DNA from: Apodospora peruviana
Lineage: Eukaryota > Ascomycota > Sordariomycetes > Sordariales > Lasiosphaeriaceae
Reading direction: 5' to 3'
Length of the DNA: 64,000 nucleotides
NCBI GenBank assembly: GCA_033439685.1
Contig: JAUEDM010000005.1
Location: 744,001 to 808,000, forward strand
Shown: positions 45,561 through 57,522 of the stretch, piece by piece
Layout of the letters: every line of letters starts with the position of its first letter
How positions within the stretch are numbered: position 1 is the first letter of the stretch
Program-made: the position numbers and the translations under genes
Notes under the pieces: model-generated
What the model was told of the DNA's origin: nothing
The model's database searches: none
Seen by the model: only the letters and a program-made list of their open reading frames with translations

Positions 45561-47570
45561 GTAGCATCGACTGACTTATTCAACAAGGTCTAGCTCTCCA
45601 TTTTGAACTGCTGGATGGGATTGGGTGGAGCAGCAATGTGTCCTGATAATACCGAGTTGGATTAAGTTTAGCATCAATCCAGTTGCCTTTAATTGGTATG
45701 ACAGATTCAGCCTCTGTAGTTTTTCCGCATGTCTGATAGAGATTCAAATTGGACTTTCAATCTCCTGTCCTTTGACTGATGATGTCGCCTTGTTCTGAAC
45801 TTCTGACCCGGGATAACGAAAAGTGGGGCTACCCCTATTCAGCCCCCTGACTCAAGATAAACATTCCAGTGTCATCATCTACTCGAGCATTACGCGTAGC
45901 TCTCTCCCACTAGATTTCAATTCTTACCCAAAAGAAATGACATAGGGGAACGGTTCTTTAACCATGTGTGGGCGTTTGACAGCCCCAAGTCTTCCCTTGC
46001 GGCTCCACCGGCATTGCTCGACTTCGCTCTCACAGTCAGCTGATTCATCTTGCTGCATGGCTTCTTGATCCTGAGCCCGGGTGGCTGGGACTCAGATCTT
46101 ACATCGGCGACGGGAGTTTCTCCGATTGGCTTACCGGTCCTGCCATGTACTTGGTACCAGCTATAGCCTACCTATGCATACTACATCGCTTTCTCTGTAT
46201 CCCAATCGCCCAAGAAGGACATCAGCAGAAGTTTCTAGTCAGCTGAGAGCTGAGTATCCTCATCTGGTCTGAACGCATTTATTTCATTTGGGTTTCATGA
46301 TCTTGGACCCAAATTACAAGGACAGTTGTCCGTGTTTGCACGGCTCCAACAGAAATGCTGGATGGATTCAGTTTCGAAGATAGCACAAAACCATGATCTA
46401 TCATGCATCTATGACATGTATAATCCTATACAGATCGACATGGTAAGCGAAAGATAGTTCTCCATCAACGGGACACAAACTTACTAGTGTCAGCGTGGAT
46501 GGAGAGTCCAAGAAAGAGAAATGATCCTCACCCAAGGAATCTGACAAACACACGTAGCCTGAAGGAAGAAATTCCGAGTGGACTGCGCCTCAGAGGAAAC
46601 AAGCGCTCCACAACTGTCTCTGACTTACTAGTTGAGGATGCATACCAACTCTGTCATGTTCGTCAAGGGTCACCTTTGAGAAATGGACATTGGCCATGGC
46701 ATATGACGCTCAACGAGTGGTCAATGTTCAAGCAAACAGCGAAAAGTTGGGTGTGTAATAGAAGATGTCCAGGAAGCCCATGTGGTGTGTTTGCGATGAG
46801 ACCACGAGCAGTACCTGATTTGGGCCTTCTAGAAGCCCCAACATGGAGGATGTTGGTAGCACAACCCGCCAAACCGGTGTTTTTGGTGACCAATAACCGC
46901 ACACAGCGCCCGAGCCCTACGAACGGACTGATCCTGGTCTTAGCCCTGTTATATGGTTATATTATCGAGCTGAATTGTTCTTCGACTCAGGCGCAAGGCT
47001 CATGCCTAGGTTGGTCAAGGGACCAAACTCACAACGGTCGTCTCGGGATAACCCGTAGCGCCCGATACATTGTATCTGGAGCTGGAAAGATCTCGTCTTT
47101 CATCAGGAAAGTCCATCCCTTGAAGTGAATTCCACGTCCGTCTGATGATGCGCAAAAATAATCGCATTGCATAGGTACCATCAGCGCACCGCACCATACC
47201 AGACATGTTGTAGACCTGGTTGAGGGCAGGCTTACACCAACACCACTGGTCCAACGGGCATGCCGGGCATTCATGACAATGCGGCGAGTGGTATTTTTCA
47301 CAGCAGGATAGAAGGAAATGCATTATGCTGAGGGGCGTTGCCCAAGCAATGATGGCGGAGAGGTGATGACAGCATCCATCGCCTAGAAGAGGCAAATTGT
47401 CAGGGAAAGAAGCAAGAAAGCCGACCAGACAGTCGGGTATAAAGTCTAGCCCAGCCGCATCTCCAGTTCAATCTGCTCTTGCTCATCAACCAGCTCATTC
47501 ACTCCGGCCAAACAACCAACAACACAAAAACTCCACTCTTTCCCAACCTAAACAACTCCGATCATTGAAA
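45561..47570. other. Intergenic region with doubtful ORFs
   Basis: About 2 kb. A plus-strand frame (46487-47128, GTG start, first ATG at 46499) and an overlapping minus-strand Cys-rich frame (47395-47015) are both open. Neither has introns, a clean signal peptide or family resemblance. The minus frame has several Cys (for example CHECPACPLDQWCWC) and could be a relic of a small secreted protein. I do not call either a gene. Confidence 0.4.
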
Positions 47571-47944
47571 ATGGTCTCCCTCACCAACGTCCTCGTCGCC
47601 ATCGCGGCCGTCGCCGTCAGCGGTGTCAGCGCCCACACCAACTGCCCCCAGGGTCGCCTGTTGTGCGGCTGGGTTCTCCACGACGGTACATACGGTATGT
47701 GATTTCGACTGCGAAGCTTCGATTGATTGTGATTATGAGGAAGTGATCTAATAACAACAAAACTATAGCCTATACCCGGGACGAGCTGGCTTCGGCCGCC
47801 CAGAGCCAGGACGACAAGTTCATCTACAACTCCATCTACCGCTGCGCCAACGACGGCCTAATCACCTGGAGCACCTTCTGCACCGGGGGAGATGGCCACT
47901 GCCAGAACATTCCCGCCCAGAACCCGGACAACTTCTGCCGCTAA
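47571..47944 (+). CDS. Small secreted cysteine-containing protein
   Basis: Two exons, 47571-47694 and 47769-47944 (74-nt intron, phase 1), give 99 residues. The signal peptide (MVSLTNVLVAIAAVAVSGVSA) leaves a mature protein of about 78 residues with six Cys: NCPQG, LLCGW, RCAND, FCTGG, HCQN and FCR, allowing three disulfides. Two-exon genes coding for a short Cys-rich secreted protein of this shape (CG near the first exon end, then a Y-x-C and a terminal C) are common in filamentous ascomycetes. Function is unknown; small secreted proteins like this often act outside the cell as effectors or antimicrobial factors, which is inference here. Confidence 0.78.
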
Positions 47945-48178
47945 ATCAGCCAACAAGTGGCTTGTCCACACGCAGGTGAAGACGGGCTTTAGGTGGTGCA
48001 GGGTCTGAGATGTTTTGGGGAGTGGAAATGGCCGGGAGGAGGAGACAGGAGTGAAAATGGGGTTTCATTTCAAGAACACACACCTATATATAGACATTGA
48101 GTTTTAGCTGGCCAGCTTATCCACTCGTTTGACCAAACCTCCTAGCTCTCGTCCGTGAACACCCACCTGGGTACCTAC

Positions 48179-50010
48179 CTACTCGCTCGCCTGATATACA
48201 CGGACCCCTCCCACCCAGGTCTCACAGACTACACACTTCTCCTTCACATCCCCATCGTCCACTCCCCGGGGATCAACTGCCAGAATCACAAAATCCGCCT
48301 TCTTGCCCACCTCCAACGAGCCAACGTCCTCCAACATACCCAGCTCCTTGGCCGGGTTACACGTGATCCCGCACAGCGCGTCCTCCAAGCCGACCGTCTG
48401 GTCCTCACCCAACACTTCCGTCCCGCCGTGCCCATCATCCATCTTCCTTGTAACAGCCGTATCGACATACTGCAGCGGCTCGACCTCCGACACGGGTGAA
48501 TCGCTGTGGAAAGAGTACGTCACCCCAACCTCGACGTCGTCTCGAACGGGATCGATGTTGGGCCCACGGACAGGTCCCAGCACCCACCCCTTGAACGCCC
48601 GTCCCCATTTACGCACGTGAGCAACCAGATGGCTGACCCCGAGCCCGGTTTCTTTCGCTTTGGTCAGCTGCGCGACCGTGATATCCGCCGTAACATGTTC
48701 CAGCCGGTGCATCATGCCGCTGCCAGAAACCGTGCAGAGGACCCGCAGCGCCTGGTCGACCGCCCGTCCACCATTCACATGCATCACCATCTGCCATCCC
48801 GCCTTGGCAAGCTGTTCCACATATCCGAGCAGCTTCTTTTCGTCGTCGTCGTCAGGGTAGTTGAGCGTGCCGCACACCGGCTGTTGTCTCGGAGGCGGCG
48901 TGTAGTACGGCTCGCTGACGGCGGCCGTGAACCCCTGCGTCGACCCGTCCAGCCAGAACTTGATCCCCTGCACGGTCACGCGACCCTGCTTCCACGGGAC
49001 CGAATGGTCGCTGATGAACTTGGGGATGTCGTCCTGGATAGTCTGGATAGCCAGCGCGCCGCGGAAGCGCGGGAAATTATGGCCAACGGAAATCAGGCCC
49101 GCGATGGTCTCCACGTCCCAGAACCCGCGAATGGATCCAAGACCGGCGTCAAAGACCGTCGTGCAGCCGGTCCTGGTCCACCCGGCAAGGGTAGAACGTG
49201 TGTTGTTGATCATCTCGAGGGCGAGGGTTTTCGGGAGGTAGGCCGCCATCGCACCGACGGCGCCCTCCTTGACCACGCCTGTCAACGTTTTCCCCGTTCC
49301 CGTCTGCTCCTTTCGTAGTCATCGTTGTCGGCAGGAAATCCCGGGTCGCCTTCGTGAATTCCGATCTTCGCTTTGGCGAAGCCGAGGCTGTTGACGTACG
49401 CCAGGTGGCCGGACTGGTTGATGATGTACACGGGGTTATTCTTCGCCACGGCGTCGAGTTCGGTGAGGGTGAACTCTTCATGCGCGTCAACCAGGGACGG
49501 GTCGTACCCGAAACCGATGATCCACGCGCCTTTGTTGTACTGCGGAGCGTCCTGGATCTTCTTGATGGCGGAATCGCGGGTTTGCACGGCCGGGTAGGTC
49601 ATGTCGATCATTGGGGCTGACGGGGACGAGAGGTTGGCGACCATGGCGGAGGCCAGCAGATGCACGTGCGGCTCTACGAAGCCGGAGAGTATGCACTTCG
49701 TGCCCAAGTCTCGCTCGGTGACGTTGTTGATGGACTGTGAGGAAATGGCTTGCTTGACGTCGTCCTCAGTGCCCACGGCAATGATGGTGTCGCCTCTCAC
49801 GGCCATTGATTCTGCGGGGCTGAACTTGCCGCCGGCCATGGTGATTATGGTGCCTCTGTAAATGACTAGGCCGTCATTTTTGCTGAGTTCCTGTGGTTCT
49901 TCTTCCTCCTTCTCCGCTGCGGCGGTTATCTCGGCGACGAGGGATGCGATCTCAGCTGTGGCATTTGGTAGGATCGCCTGCGCGATGTGGACGAGTCCGT
50001 CTTGGCACAT
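48179..50010 (-). pseudogene. YtcJ-like amidohydrolase gene broken by one frameshift
   Basis: The ATG at 50010 opens a frame for about 231 residues with an amidohydrolase start (LVIYRGTIITMAGG, GFVEPHVHLLAS, the latter a metal-site His-x-His). It then diverges in DDYERSRRERGKR and stops near 49282. The second half continues in the next frame from about 49315 (KEQTGTGKTLTGVVKEG) to the stop at 48179, with WLDGSTQG, MHVNGG, LEHV and FHSDSPVS, typical of amidohydrolase family 3 (YtcJ-like). One missing base within TACGAAAG near 49309-49317 would restore the join, and no GT-AG intron does so. Unless it is a sequence error, the enzyme is truncated before half its metal ligands. A complete protein would be about 610 residues and would likely hydrolyse an amide or cyclic substrate. 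Confidence 0.72.
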
Positions 50011-50592
50011 TGTGGGAGACAGGTATAGCTAAGTACTGGAGTAATGTTTGCTATCAGGGAGGAGAGCTAGTGACATTCAAATTTGTGATTGAAAGGGAGA
50101 GAAAAGAAATCTGTTTGGACGAGCTGGGAAGATATACCGGCCCCCTCATCACGATCTCTCGCTGCCTTTCAGCCAGCCTCGATGAGAACTAGAGACACGC
50201 CACTCGTCGCTTTCAGCCCTGAATGCTGCAAGCGACCACACCTTTATGCATTGATGCCACAATACACCAATCGTAGTTCACCAGGGGACACATCAGCATG
50301 GAGACTGGGACCGGCTCCGCGAATATCTGAACAGGGATGTAAACCCTTCGTGCGGTACCAGCTGGGTACAGCAAACACAAATTAGTTCGTTTTCCCGAGT
50401 GCAACAGTGGAAAAGATATAGTCCATATCTAAATCATGTATCTGGAGAAGCCCCATGGGGTTTTCTCATCAAAACCTTATAAGGCAATCGTCATAAAACT
50501 TGAACCCAGACCGGCACAGACGCACCAATCATACACGGTTGTTGACGCCATGGATGTCAATGGCCAGCCACGTGCCAGCTTCAAGAACGAAC

Positions 50593-50656
50593 CATACCCA
50601 ACTGACAACTAAAGCCACATGTTTCATACCCAACTGACAACTAAAGCCACATGTTT
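50593..50656. repeat. Perfect 32-bp tandem duplication
   Basis: A 32-bp unit starting catacccaactgacaact occurs at 50593-50624 and again at 50625-50656 with no mismatch that I can see. A perfect copy suggests a recent event. It is intergenic. Confidence 0.85.
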
Positions 50657-51188
50657 CTTCCATTCTTCTGTTGCTTAAAACATACCCCCTTTCTGTGTGC
50701 TAGTCAGGTATGTTGATGTACACTATGTAATCCGTACAAGGGACGTAACGTGCTCCAGCAAAGGTACCAATAGTGTGTCTTTTAGGCGGTAGTAGCTAGA
50801 GTAGAGCCGTGACGCCATTCCCGTTGGCGCACTGGCGCTGTGGATCTTTTATCGTAGGATTCCAAGTCTTCTTAGCGTACAATCTCGACCCCTCGGCACG
50901 GGAGCGACGGCAGGGTTCGGCTGGGGACTTCAGGGGTTAAGTGGAGGCGGCTTCGGGATGTGGGAGCGCTCCCGGGAATGCCTCAATGCAAAGGCATCGG
51001 GTGGGGGCTGTCCTGGTTCCAGCATCCTGTGGTGTTCTACGGAGTAGACTTACTACACGATCGCGAAATGTGCCAAGATAAATACCGTAGGCAAACGGGG
51101 CGTTGGATCTGGGCCATCATTCTTCAATCCACAAGTGATTAGGTAGGTATTGAAGTAAGTTCCGTTTTTGTTGACGACTTTTGCACAG

Positions 51189-51248
51189 GCTGCGTTTCGC
51201 GTCTCGCAGGGCACCCAAGCTGCGTTTCGCATCCCGCAGGGCACCCAA
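51189..51248. repeat. 30-bp tandem repeat, two copies
   Basis: The 30-bp unit gctgcgtttcgcgtctcgca plus gggcacccaa occurs at 51189-51218 and 51219-51248, with two transitions (gtctc versus atccc). It is just upstream of a G run. Confidence 0.85.
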
Positions 51249-51263
51249 GAGGATTTGGGGGAA

Positions 51264-51279
51264 GGGGGGGGGGGGGGGG
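51264..51279. repeat. 16-G homopolymer, intergenic
   Basis: A run of 16 G just after the 30-bp tandem repeat, followed by an A-rich stretch. Confidence 0.85.
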
Positions 51280-51644
51280 AAGGAAAAAAAAAGAATCGAT
51301 CGATTTTCGGCTCGAACGGACACCTCTACGAAACAAAGGTGCATCTGGCCACCCCGGTTCACGTCGTCCGCGAACCCGGGCACGCCGCTGCACTGCATAA
51401 CCATGTGTTCAACTACTTCGTTGAAGGGATGAGGAGAGGGTGACCGCCTTATATACCGTCGGTGGCTTTTTTGAGTAGATGGCGATGTCTACATCGTGCC
51501 CCTGAACAGTCAATGGTCACTGGCACAAAGGGGTATCGTCAGACGCATAAAAGACAAACACTAACATTTAAACATGGGAGGTTTTAATTTCTATCGCAAT
51601 AACAACATTTACAAGTAACTCATGACACATCTCCCCTAACCCAC

Positions 51645-53167
51645 TCAAGCAGGCGAAGCAGCCACGATCTTGGGCAGCAGCAGATCGTTATACGCCCAGA
51701 GGATAGACGTAGCAGTTGAGCTCCACGCGGCACCAGTCCACCACGTAGAAGTCTTGCCCTGGAGCGCGACCTGCTTGCGGATGAAATCCGCCTTCAGCTC
51801 GGCCGCCGACACGCGCGCGTGCATGGCGCCGTGGACCGCCCACGCCTTGAAGGTGACCTTCGCACCGGACACGCCAGGCAAAACACCAGACGCAACCATT
51901 GCGTTGATGTTGCTCGTGACCAGCGCTTTCGCCGCATCAGACGTGAGCGCCTCGTTACCGACCACGCCGACGGACCACAGACCGGCCGCGGGGTCGATGG
52001 GAGTAAAAGCGACAGTAAAATTAGGCTTGGGCAGCGCAAGATAGTTGGACGGCGCCGCGGCCGGGACGGTGTTGACGAGCGACGCGTTGGTCGGCAACGA
52101 GGGGTGGGAAACGATCCCGGCGTACACGGTCGAGTAGGCGAACTTGTCGAAGACGGCCTTTTCAGAAGCGGTCGGGTTGAACGGCTCGATGTTTTCGGGT
52201 GTCGGTTCAATGGCCATGACGAGCTGGTCCGCCAGCACGAGCGTGTACTTGCCGTCGCCGCCCTGCACCCACAGCACCACACCAAAACCGGTACGCAGGC
52301 TCTGCACGACCTTGCTGCTGTAGAGCACGTTGCTTCCCAAGCGGGTCGCGATGGCCTCGTACACCTCGGCGTTGCGGCCGGAGCTGGGAACGAACGGGGC
52401 CCCCGCGATGCCGAGGAAGCTTTCCAGGGTGGCCGGGCCGAACGCCTGCAGCACGTAGAGGGTCGGCGTGGCGAGCAGGTCGCCGAGACCGTTGCCCGTG
52501 ATGGCAAAGATTTGTGGGACGGCGGCTTGGAGGCTGTACTTGATGACGAACTCCCCGAAGGAGAGGAGCAGGTCGGCGGGGATGGCGCTGGGCGCGGGGA
52601 ACTGGGCGTATGACGGGATCATCAGACTCTCGTACTGCTTGACGATGCCGTACATCTTGCCCAGGGCGGCGAACATGTCGGGGATGGCCGGGCCGGTATG
52701 GTTGACCAGCTGGCCGGAGGCGAAGTCCACGGACTTGGACGCGAGGTCGCCGTGGGCTGCCGGGGTCACGCTGACGCTGAGGCGCGTGAAAATGTCGCGC
52801 GCCGGGCCGTAGTCGTTGAAGCTGTTGAGGCCGTAGTCAAAGTCTCGGCCCGTGGTTGGGTCGTGGTAGGATGAGACATGGCCTCCCTGTTGGAAACAAA
52901 CGGGTTAGGTGTGTTTATTATACGAATAGGGGGGGGGGGGGGGGGGGGAGTCCTTACTAGATGGTCCGCAGCCTCAATAACCACAATGCTCTTGCCATAG
53001 TCCTCCTTTAACCGGAGCGCAGCATGAGCACCACTTGCGCCTCCGCCCACAATCGCGACGTTCTTCACCAAGATGCGACTGGCGATGCTCTGAGACAAGG
53101 ACGCCGAGCCGAGCGATGCCGCGACAACAAGCCCGCCAAGGAGCCTGGTAACAGACTTGGCCGCCAT
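51645..53167 (-). CDS. Secreted or membrane-targeted FAD-dependent oxidoreductase
   Basis: Two exons, 53167-52958 and 52886-51645 (both multiples of three), give 483 residues. The N-terminus (MAAKSVTRLLGGLVVAASLG) is a signal peptide. Residues 37-46 (VAIVGGGASG) are the dinucleotide-binding P-loop of FAD oxidoreductases, and SIVVIEAADHLGGHVSSY is the second strand with the acidic residue that binds the ribose and the GGH pair typical of flavin amine-oxidase-like folds. The middle has a long substrate region and the C-terminus STWWTGAAWSS is the usual final FAD-contact area. It resembles beta-cyclopiazonate dehydrogenase-like or amine-oxidase-like flavoproteins. The oxidised substrate is unknown. 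The 71-nt intron contains 20 G (52929-52948). Confidence 0.85.
52929..52948. repeat. 20-G homopolymer in an intron
   Basis: A run of 20 G on the plus strand lies inside the single intron of the FAD oxidoreductase gene, which is on the minus strand. Confidence 0.85.
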
Positions 53168-55178
53168 GTTTTTATGGAGAAACAACGAACGAGCGACTGG
53201 GCGGGCGGCGTAGATCCCGCGGGGTAAAAGGAATGTGTTGTAGGAAAAGGAGTGTGGATGAGGTCGGAAAGGAGGAGTAACAAACAGACAGGAACGAGGG
53301 CTTGGCTTGATTTTATGTTTATTTCCAACCCCTCATTCCGTCTCTGCTCATCATGACACCCTTGTCTATGAGACTACTGCAAGGAAGAACACGCGGCACG
53401 GAGGATATCCACGTGGGGAACAGACACCCAGCACGCTCGGCTCCAAGGGTCCACGGCACGGGAACATGAGCCGAGAAGGTCATTCGGGTTGTGGGTTGAT
53501 TCCGATTTCCGAGTTCTGGCGTCAGTTCAGTCCCACTTCTTCCTTCGATTTTTCGATAAACCCCCTTCCCTATCGCGCTATAAAAAGGGGCCACTGCGTC
53601 CGCTCGTCTGATATCAAGACACTGGATCCAAAAGAGACTCCATTTGCACTACGACCGTAGGACAACAAACCCCACGGACAAAAATCGATAGTATTTCGTC
53701 CAGACCAGAGCAGAACACCATTTGCCACAGCTTCGTCTGCTGAAGTGGCGCCGGTCTTTTTTGTGTCTCGGTCCTTGATAGGTTAAGCGGCCGCCTTGCT
53801 TGTTGGGCCATCGTAGCATCTTATCATCTTATGGTCTGCTACTGCATGCTTGTATAGTCAAGTGAAGTGGGGAGATGGAATGCAATGCACGGACAAAACA
53901 AGATTGCCGGTTCCACACGTTATGGTGACATGGTCCAAGCCATTATTTCAGTCTTTCATCTCCTTATCGCTTCTGATCGCTTCTTTGGGTGGACGTACAG
54001 CAGCGCCATCCCAGTTTGGGGTTGAGGCTCTTCTGGACGGAGTCTTAGTCTGGAGTATCGTTCCAGCTAATGCTGAGGATCGGACCAACGAGGAGACATT
54101 TTCAAATTGAGTGCTCTTCAAGTTCTAGATGGCACTTTTGAGAACTGGCAACCACCATTCCTGGGCTTCTGAGGGCTTGGACTACTGGGCAGTTTGAGCT
54201 GGAGACGGCGCACGGCACATGCATGACACCCAAAGCTCGTAGAGACAAGCTTGGGTATACCAAGAAAGATCTCTGCTCAGGTGATTAGTCCCGTTGTATT
54301 TCTTGCTGTGAATTCTGGAGCTATTATCTCTTCAAAGCTGACTTACTGATCCATTAGTCCTCGAGTGGTCTATAGAAGGGAGATTGGAGAAACACCTACT
54401 CCATACTTGTCAGTCTTGTAGGAGCATGACTCTCTCAAGCATAGCGAGGGAAAGATGCCAGCCATGACTGCAATGGTAGTGGGCTTCATCTTTGCAGTCG
54501 ACCAAGGTTGAGTTGGCCATGTTTTCCCCAGCCGCCGTCTTTCGGGCAAGACTATGCAATCTTAAGAGGCTTGACCATGGACTGTGGAAACATATGCTGT
54601 TTCAGTACTTATTTTTTTCGGCTGTCCCATCTTTTTGCTCTTGGTGGGACTGGTGGCCGTCTTACGGATTCTTTTAATCTTTAGGTTGCTAATCGGGGCC
54701 TCGTGTGGGCAGTTAATATCAGGCGAAATCTCAACAGTGACCAATGGGATCATTCATTTAAAATTGACTGTACGCGCGCCGAGTCTCGTCTCAGCTTGGT
54801 AATGTCGAGGAAACCTTCGCCGGACAAAGTTGACTTCTCGATGCAGCCACTTCAGGTAGAGGCAAGCCATCGTGCTCGCCGACAGGGACGGTGATATTTT
54901 ATATGGAATTTCGGACATTTGACGCATGTGACCAAATCAGGAAAAGACGGGCCTATCACCATTGTTGCCTAAGAGCTGCAGGCGTCGATGCATCATGCAA
55001 TGGACGGACCAACGTTCATCCGGTGCAACTTCGTCTTCAGGTTCAAATTGCCAGAGCCTCGTGCGTTCTAACCTCGCGTTGTTTTCAGCTTTGCAACGTC
55101 AGTCAGCATTCTTCCCAAAATTTCTTGAACAACGGATCATCAAGCAACGTCTGACTGTATGTACCCGTGTCGATAACA
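53168..55178. other. Intergenic region, no gene seen
   Basis: About 2 kb. Many short frames exist on both strands (60-117 codons), but none has a signal peptide, splice logic or family resemblance. It holds the promoters of the divergent FAD oxidoreductase and STAND N-terminus genes. Confidence 0.5.
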
Positions 55179-56782
55179 ATGAGTTTCGGATTCGGCATCG
55201 GACCAGGCGACATCGCGCTCTTCACCGGATTCGCGATAAAGGTCGTCAAGGCACTGAGAGATGAAGGCGGCGCAAAGACGGAATTCCAAATCGCGGAGCG
55301 ACAGTGCCAGGGCTTCCTCGACGTGATCAACGAATTGAACCGGCTCGATCTCTCAGGCATACCCGAAGCGTTTCGGGGCAAGATGGACGAGTATTCAGCA
55401 GAAATCGTCAGCATCGTGGGGGATTATCGCAAGACAGTCGAACGATACGAGAAGTCAATGGGAGCAAGCACCGACCGGGGCTGGCTTTCCAGCGCGCCTA
55501 GGAAAGTGCAGTGGGCATTGACCGCAGCCCAAGATTTGGCTGCGTTTCGACAGAGTCTTTCGGCTCAGCTTGATCTGGTCAAGCTCGCGATTCAGGCTAG
55601 CATATTGTGAGTATATGCGTAAGTACTGATGTGGAGCGGACATGATTTCAGCTAACGGAATTCTTCTTCAGACAGCTTGTTGCTGCTCAGGCGAACACGC
55701 AGGCGTCCTCGTCAGCTCTCGCTCTGACGGGTATGCATCACCGAGGCCGGGCGGCACAGAGCCCAAGACTATCACTAAGCTGGGACTCAAACCCAATGCG
55801 TGATAGACTTTTCTACCGCAGGCTGGACTATATGACTGACCTTGTCTACGAGCGGCTTTTGACACGGTCCGGCGTGCCTCTGGCAGATCGTGGGAGGGTC
55901 CGTAGGACTCCAGACCACACGGATTTGGACCTTATCCAACCTCAACTACCAGCCATTGCCGAGGAGGAGGGCACGCCAATTATCCCTGTTGAAAGAGATC
56001 AAGAGTCTCGGGACGACGTGAACTCAGGAGTCGCTGTGGCTGGAGAAACAGGGCACAGTGGTACTTCAGATTTGGCGGATGATCTTAACGAATACCTACG
56101 CGAGCTTAATCTCGATCCGCTTTCGGGCGAGGAGGCCGAAATTGCCAACGGGGCTGGAAGCCAAGGTCAAGATGGGAACAATATCGGCGGTGAGGATGCT
56201 GATGAGTTTTTTGGATCACCATCCATGGCTGGGCAGCCTGGGCCCAAGGAACCAGAACTCACTCACAGACTGTTGATGTTCGTCAGCGCCTCGTCAAGAT
56301 TCGTTTCGCACGTCAATCAGGCTTGGGACAGCGTTCCCGGGGAGCCCGAGGAGCTCCGTAATCTCTCCAGGAGACTGATGCAATATTCAACTCTTGTCGA
56401 GGCGGTCACACAAACCGTAGGCATTGCCATGTCGAAAACTAGCAGTCTAGTTGAATTAGGCTGGGCAATTTTAGGGGAAAGCAATGATGTTTTGGAAGAG
56501 ATAAATGAGATCATCTCTGGACTACTACCAGATCAGATATTCTGGGGACAACCAGCATCTAAGCGCTCGAGAATCTTTGCAGCAGTTAAGTGGCGGTTCA
56601 GGAAGTCTCGAACCTTGGTGGTCACGGAGAAAATGGAGTCTTTGAAGTCAACCCTCTCTATCATGGTACAGTTGCACGAAGTCCAGATTCGACTGGCGGA
56701 GCACTTTAATCATTGTCATCATCACAATGTTTCTGCTTCTGCCGAGGAAAGAGTGGTGGGGAGGCAGATCCCGTGGAGATGA
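55179..56782 (+). CDS. Protein with fungal STAND-type N-terminal domain
   Basis: Two exons, 55179-55606 and 55672-56782 (65-nt intron, phase 2), give 512 residues. The N-terminus MSFGFGIGPGDIALFTGFAI matches the start of the fungal N-terminal domain found on STAND/NLR-like proteins and ankyrin-repeat proteins: a GDI/F helix, then EFQIAERQCQGF and a coiled-coil region. The central part (residues about 200-300) is acidic and low-complexity. The C-terminal 150 residues are helical. There is no NACHT or NB-ARC domain, so it is either a stand-alone signalling partner or a truncated member. Such proteins are linked to nonself recognition in fungi, but that role here is inference. Confidence 0.65.
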
Positions 56783-57057
56783 TTGTGACATGGACACTTG
56801 ACGAGCAGAGGGGCAAGGGAATGTCTGTTTTTTTTTTCCTTGCAAGCCTGGACGAGCAGTTCTTATATCTGGTTATTTCAGACCTTCAGCTGGAACAATA
56901 AAATGACAACGCTATGCTACCTAATTTTCCCAACATGATGCAAATGCCAAACGACGACCAGCAACGCCTCCCAAAATGCAACCTCAAATGCAACCCGACT
57001 AAAGTCAAAAACACCAAGCTTGAATGACCAATGCTACCACCTCTTACCGACAATGGC

Positions 57058-57522
57058 CTAAACAAGCTTGCACTTGATCGCCCCAACCTTCCCGCTTGTC
57101 CGCTCATTGCCCTTCTTCCCGTTGCCGAGCTCCGTCTTCTTGCCCTTGACCAGCTTCTCGCCCACCTTCTTGCCGGCGGCGTCATACGCCTGGCACTCGA
57201 CGTTAACGTCAACGATGACGATCTCGGCTGAAAAGAGGTCACGGTTCAGGACGAGGTCGGTTCCCACGATGGCAGTTCTCTGGATGAATGTCGTGGTGGA
57301 CTCGGTCTCTAGCTGGATGACGACCTTGACGCCGTCATTCCCTTCATTGTTTTGGTTGTTGCCGATGTCTGCGTTCCCGGTGTTGGTGATCGTCCCGGGG
57401 CAAGCGGGCACCACTGCGGACGGGGCCGGCGGACGGGCGGCGGTGGGGGCCGCGAGAGTAAGGGTTGCTGCTGAGCCCAGGAGGGCAGCGAGCAGGGCGG
57501 TGCGGCTGGTGGGGAATTGCAT
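57058..57522 (-). CDS. Small secreted protein
   Basis: A single exon from the ATG at 57522 to the stop at 57060-57058 gives 154 residues. The signal peptide is MQFPTSRTALLAALLGSAAT, followed by a Pro/Ala linker (PTAARPPAPSAVV). The mature region has three Cys (PACPG, VECQAY, IKCKLV) and beta-strand-like repeats (VKVVIQLE, AEIVIVDVNVEC), then a Lys/Gly-rich stretch before the final IKCKLV. The frame also extends upstream to 57801, but the ATG at 57522 is the only one followed by a signal peptide. Function is unknown. The VDVNVECQAYD motif is like the RDVNVECRMD in the secreted protein at 1177-3553, so the two may share a domain. Confidence 0.72.
   Translation of the reverse strand: MQFPTSRTALLAALLGSAATLTLAAPTAARPPAPSAVVPACPGTITNTGNADIGNNQNNEGNDGVKVVIQLETESTTTFIQRTAIVGTDLVLNRDLFSAEIVIVDVNVECQAYDAAGKKVGEKLVKGKKTELGNGKKGNERTSGKVGAIKCKLV

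Larger units (their letters stand above)
50011..51644. other. Intergenic region with two tandem repeats
   Basis: About 1.6 kb without a convincing gene. It contains a 32-bp tandem duplication (50593-50656), a 30-bp tandem repeat (51189-51248), and a run of 16 G (51264-51279). An overlapping plus-strand frame (51168-51443) runs through these repeats and is not credible. Confidence 0.5.

Noticed and set aside
46487..47128. A 213-codon open frame on the plus strand
   Set aside because: It opens with GTG, has no family or signal, and overlaps a minus-strand Cys-containing frame. Chance openness in a gene-poor gap is more likely.
47015..47395. A minus-strand frame with clustered Cys residues, like a small secreted protein
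   Set aside because: No clean signal peptide and no splice-supported model. It might be a relic, but the evidence is too thin.
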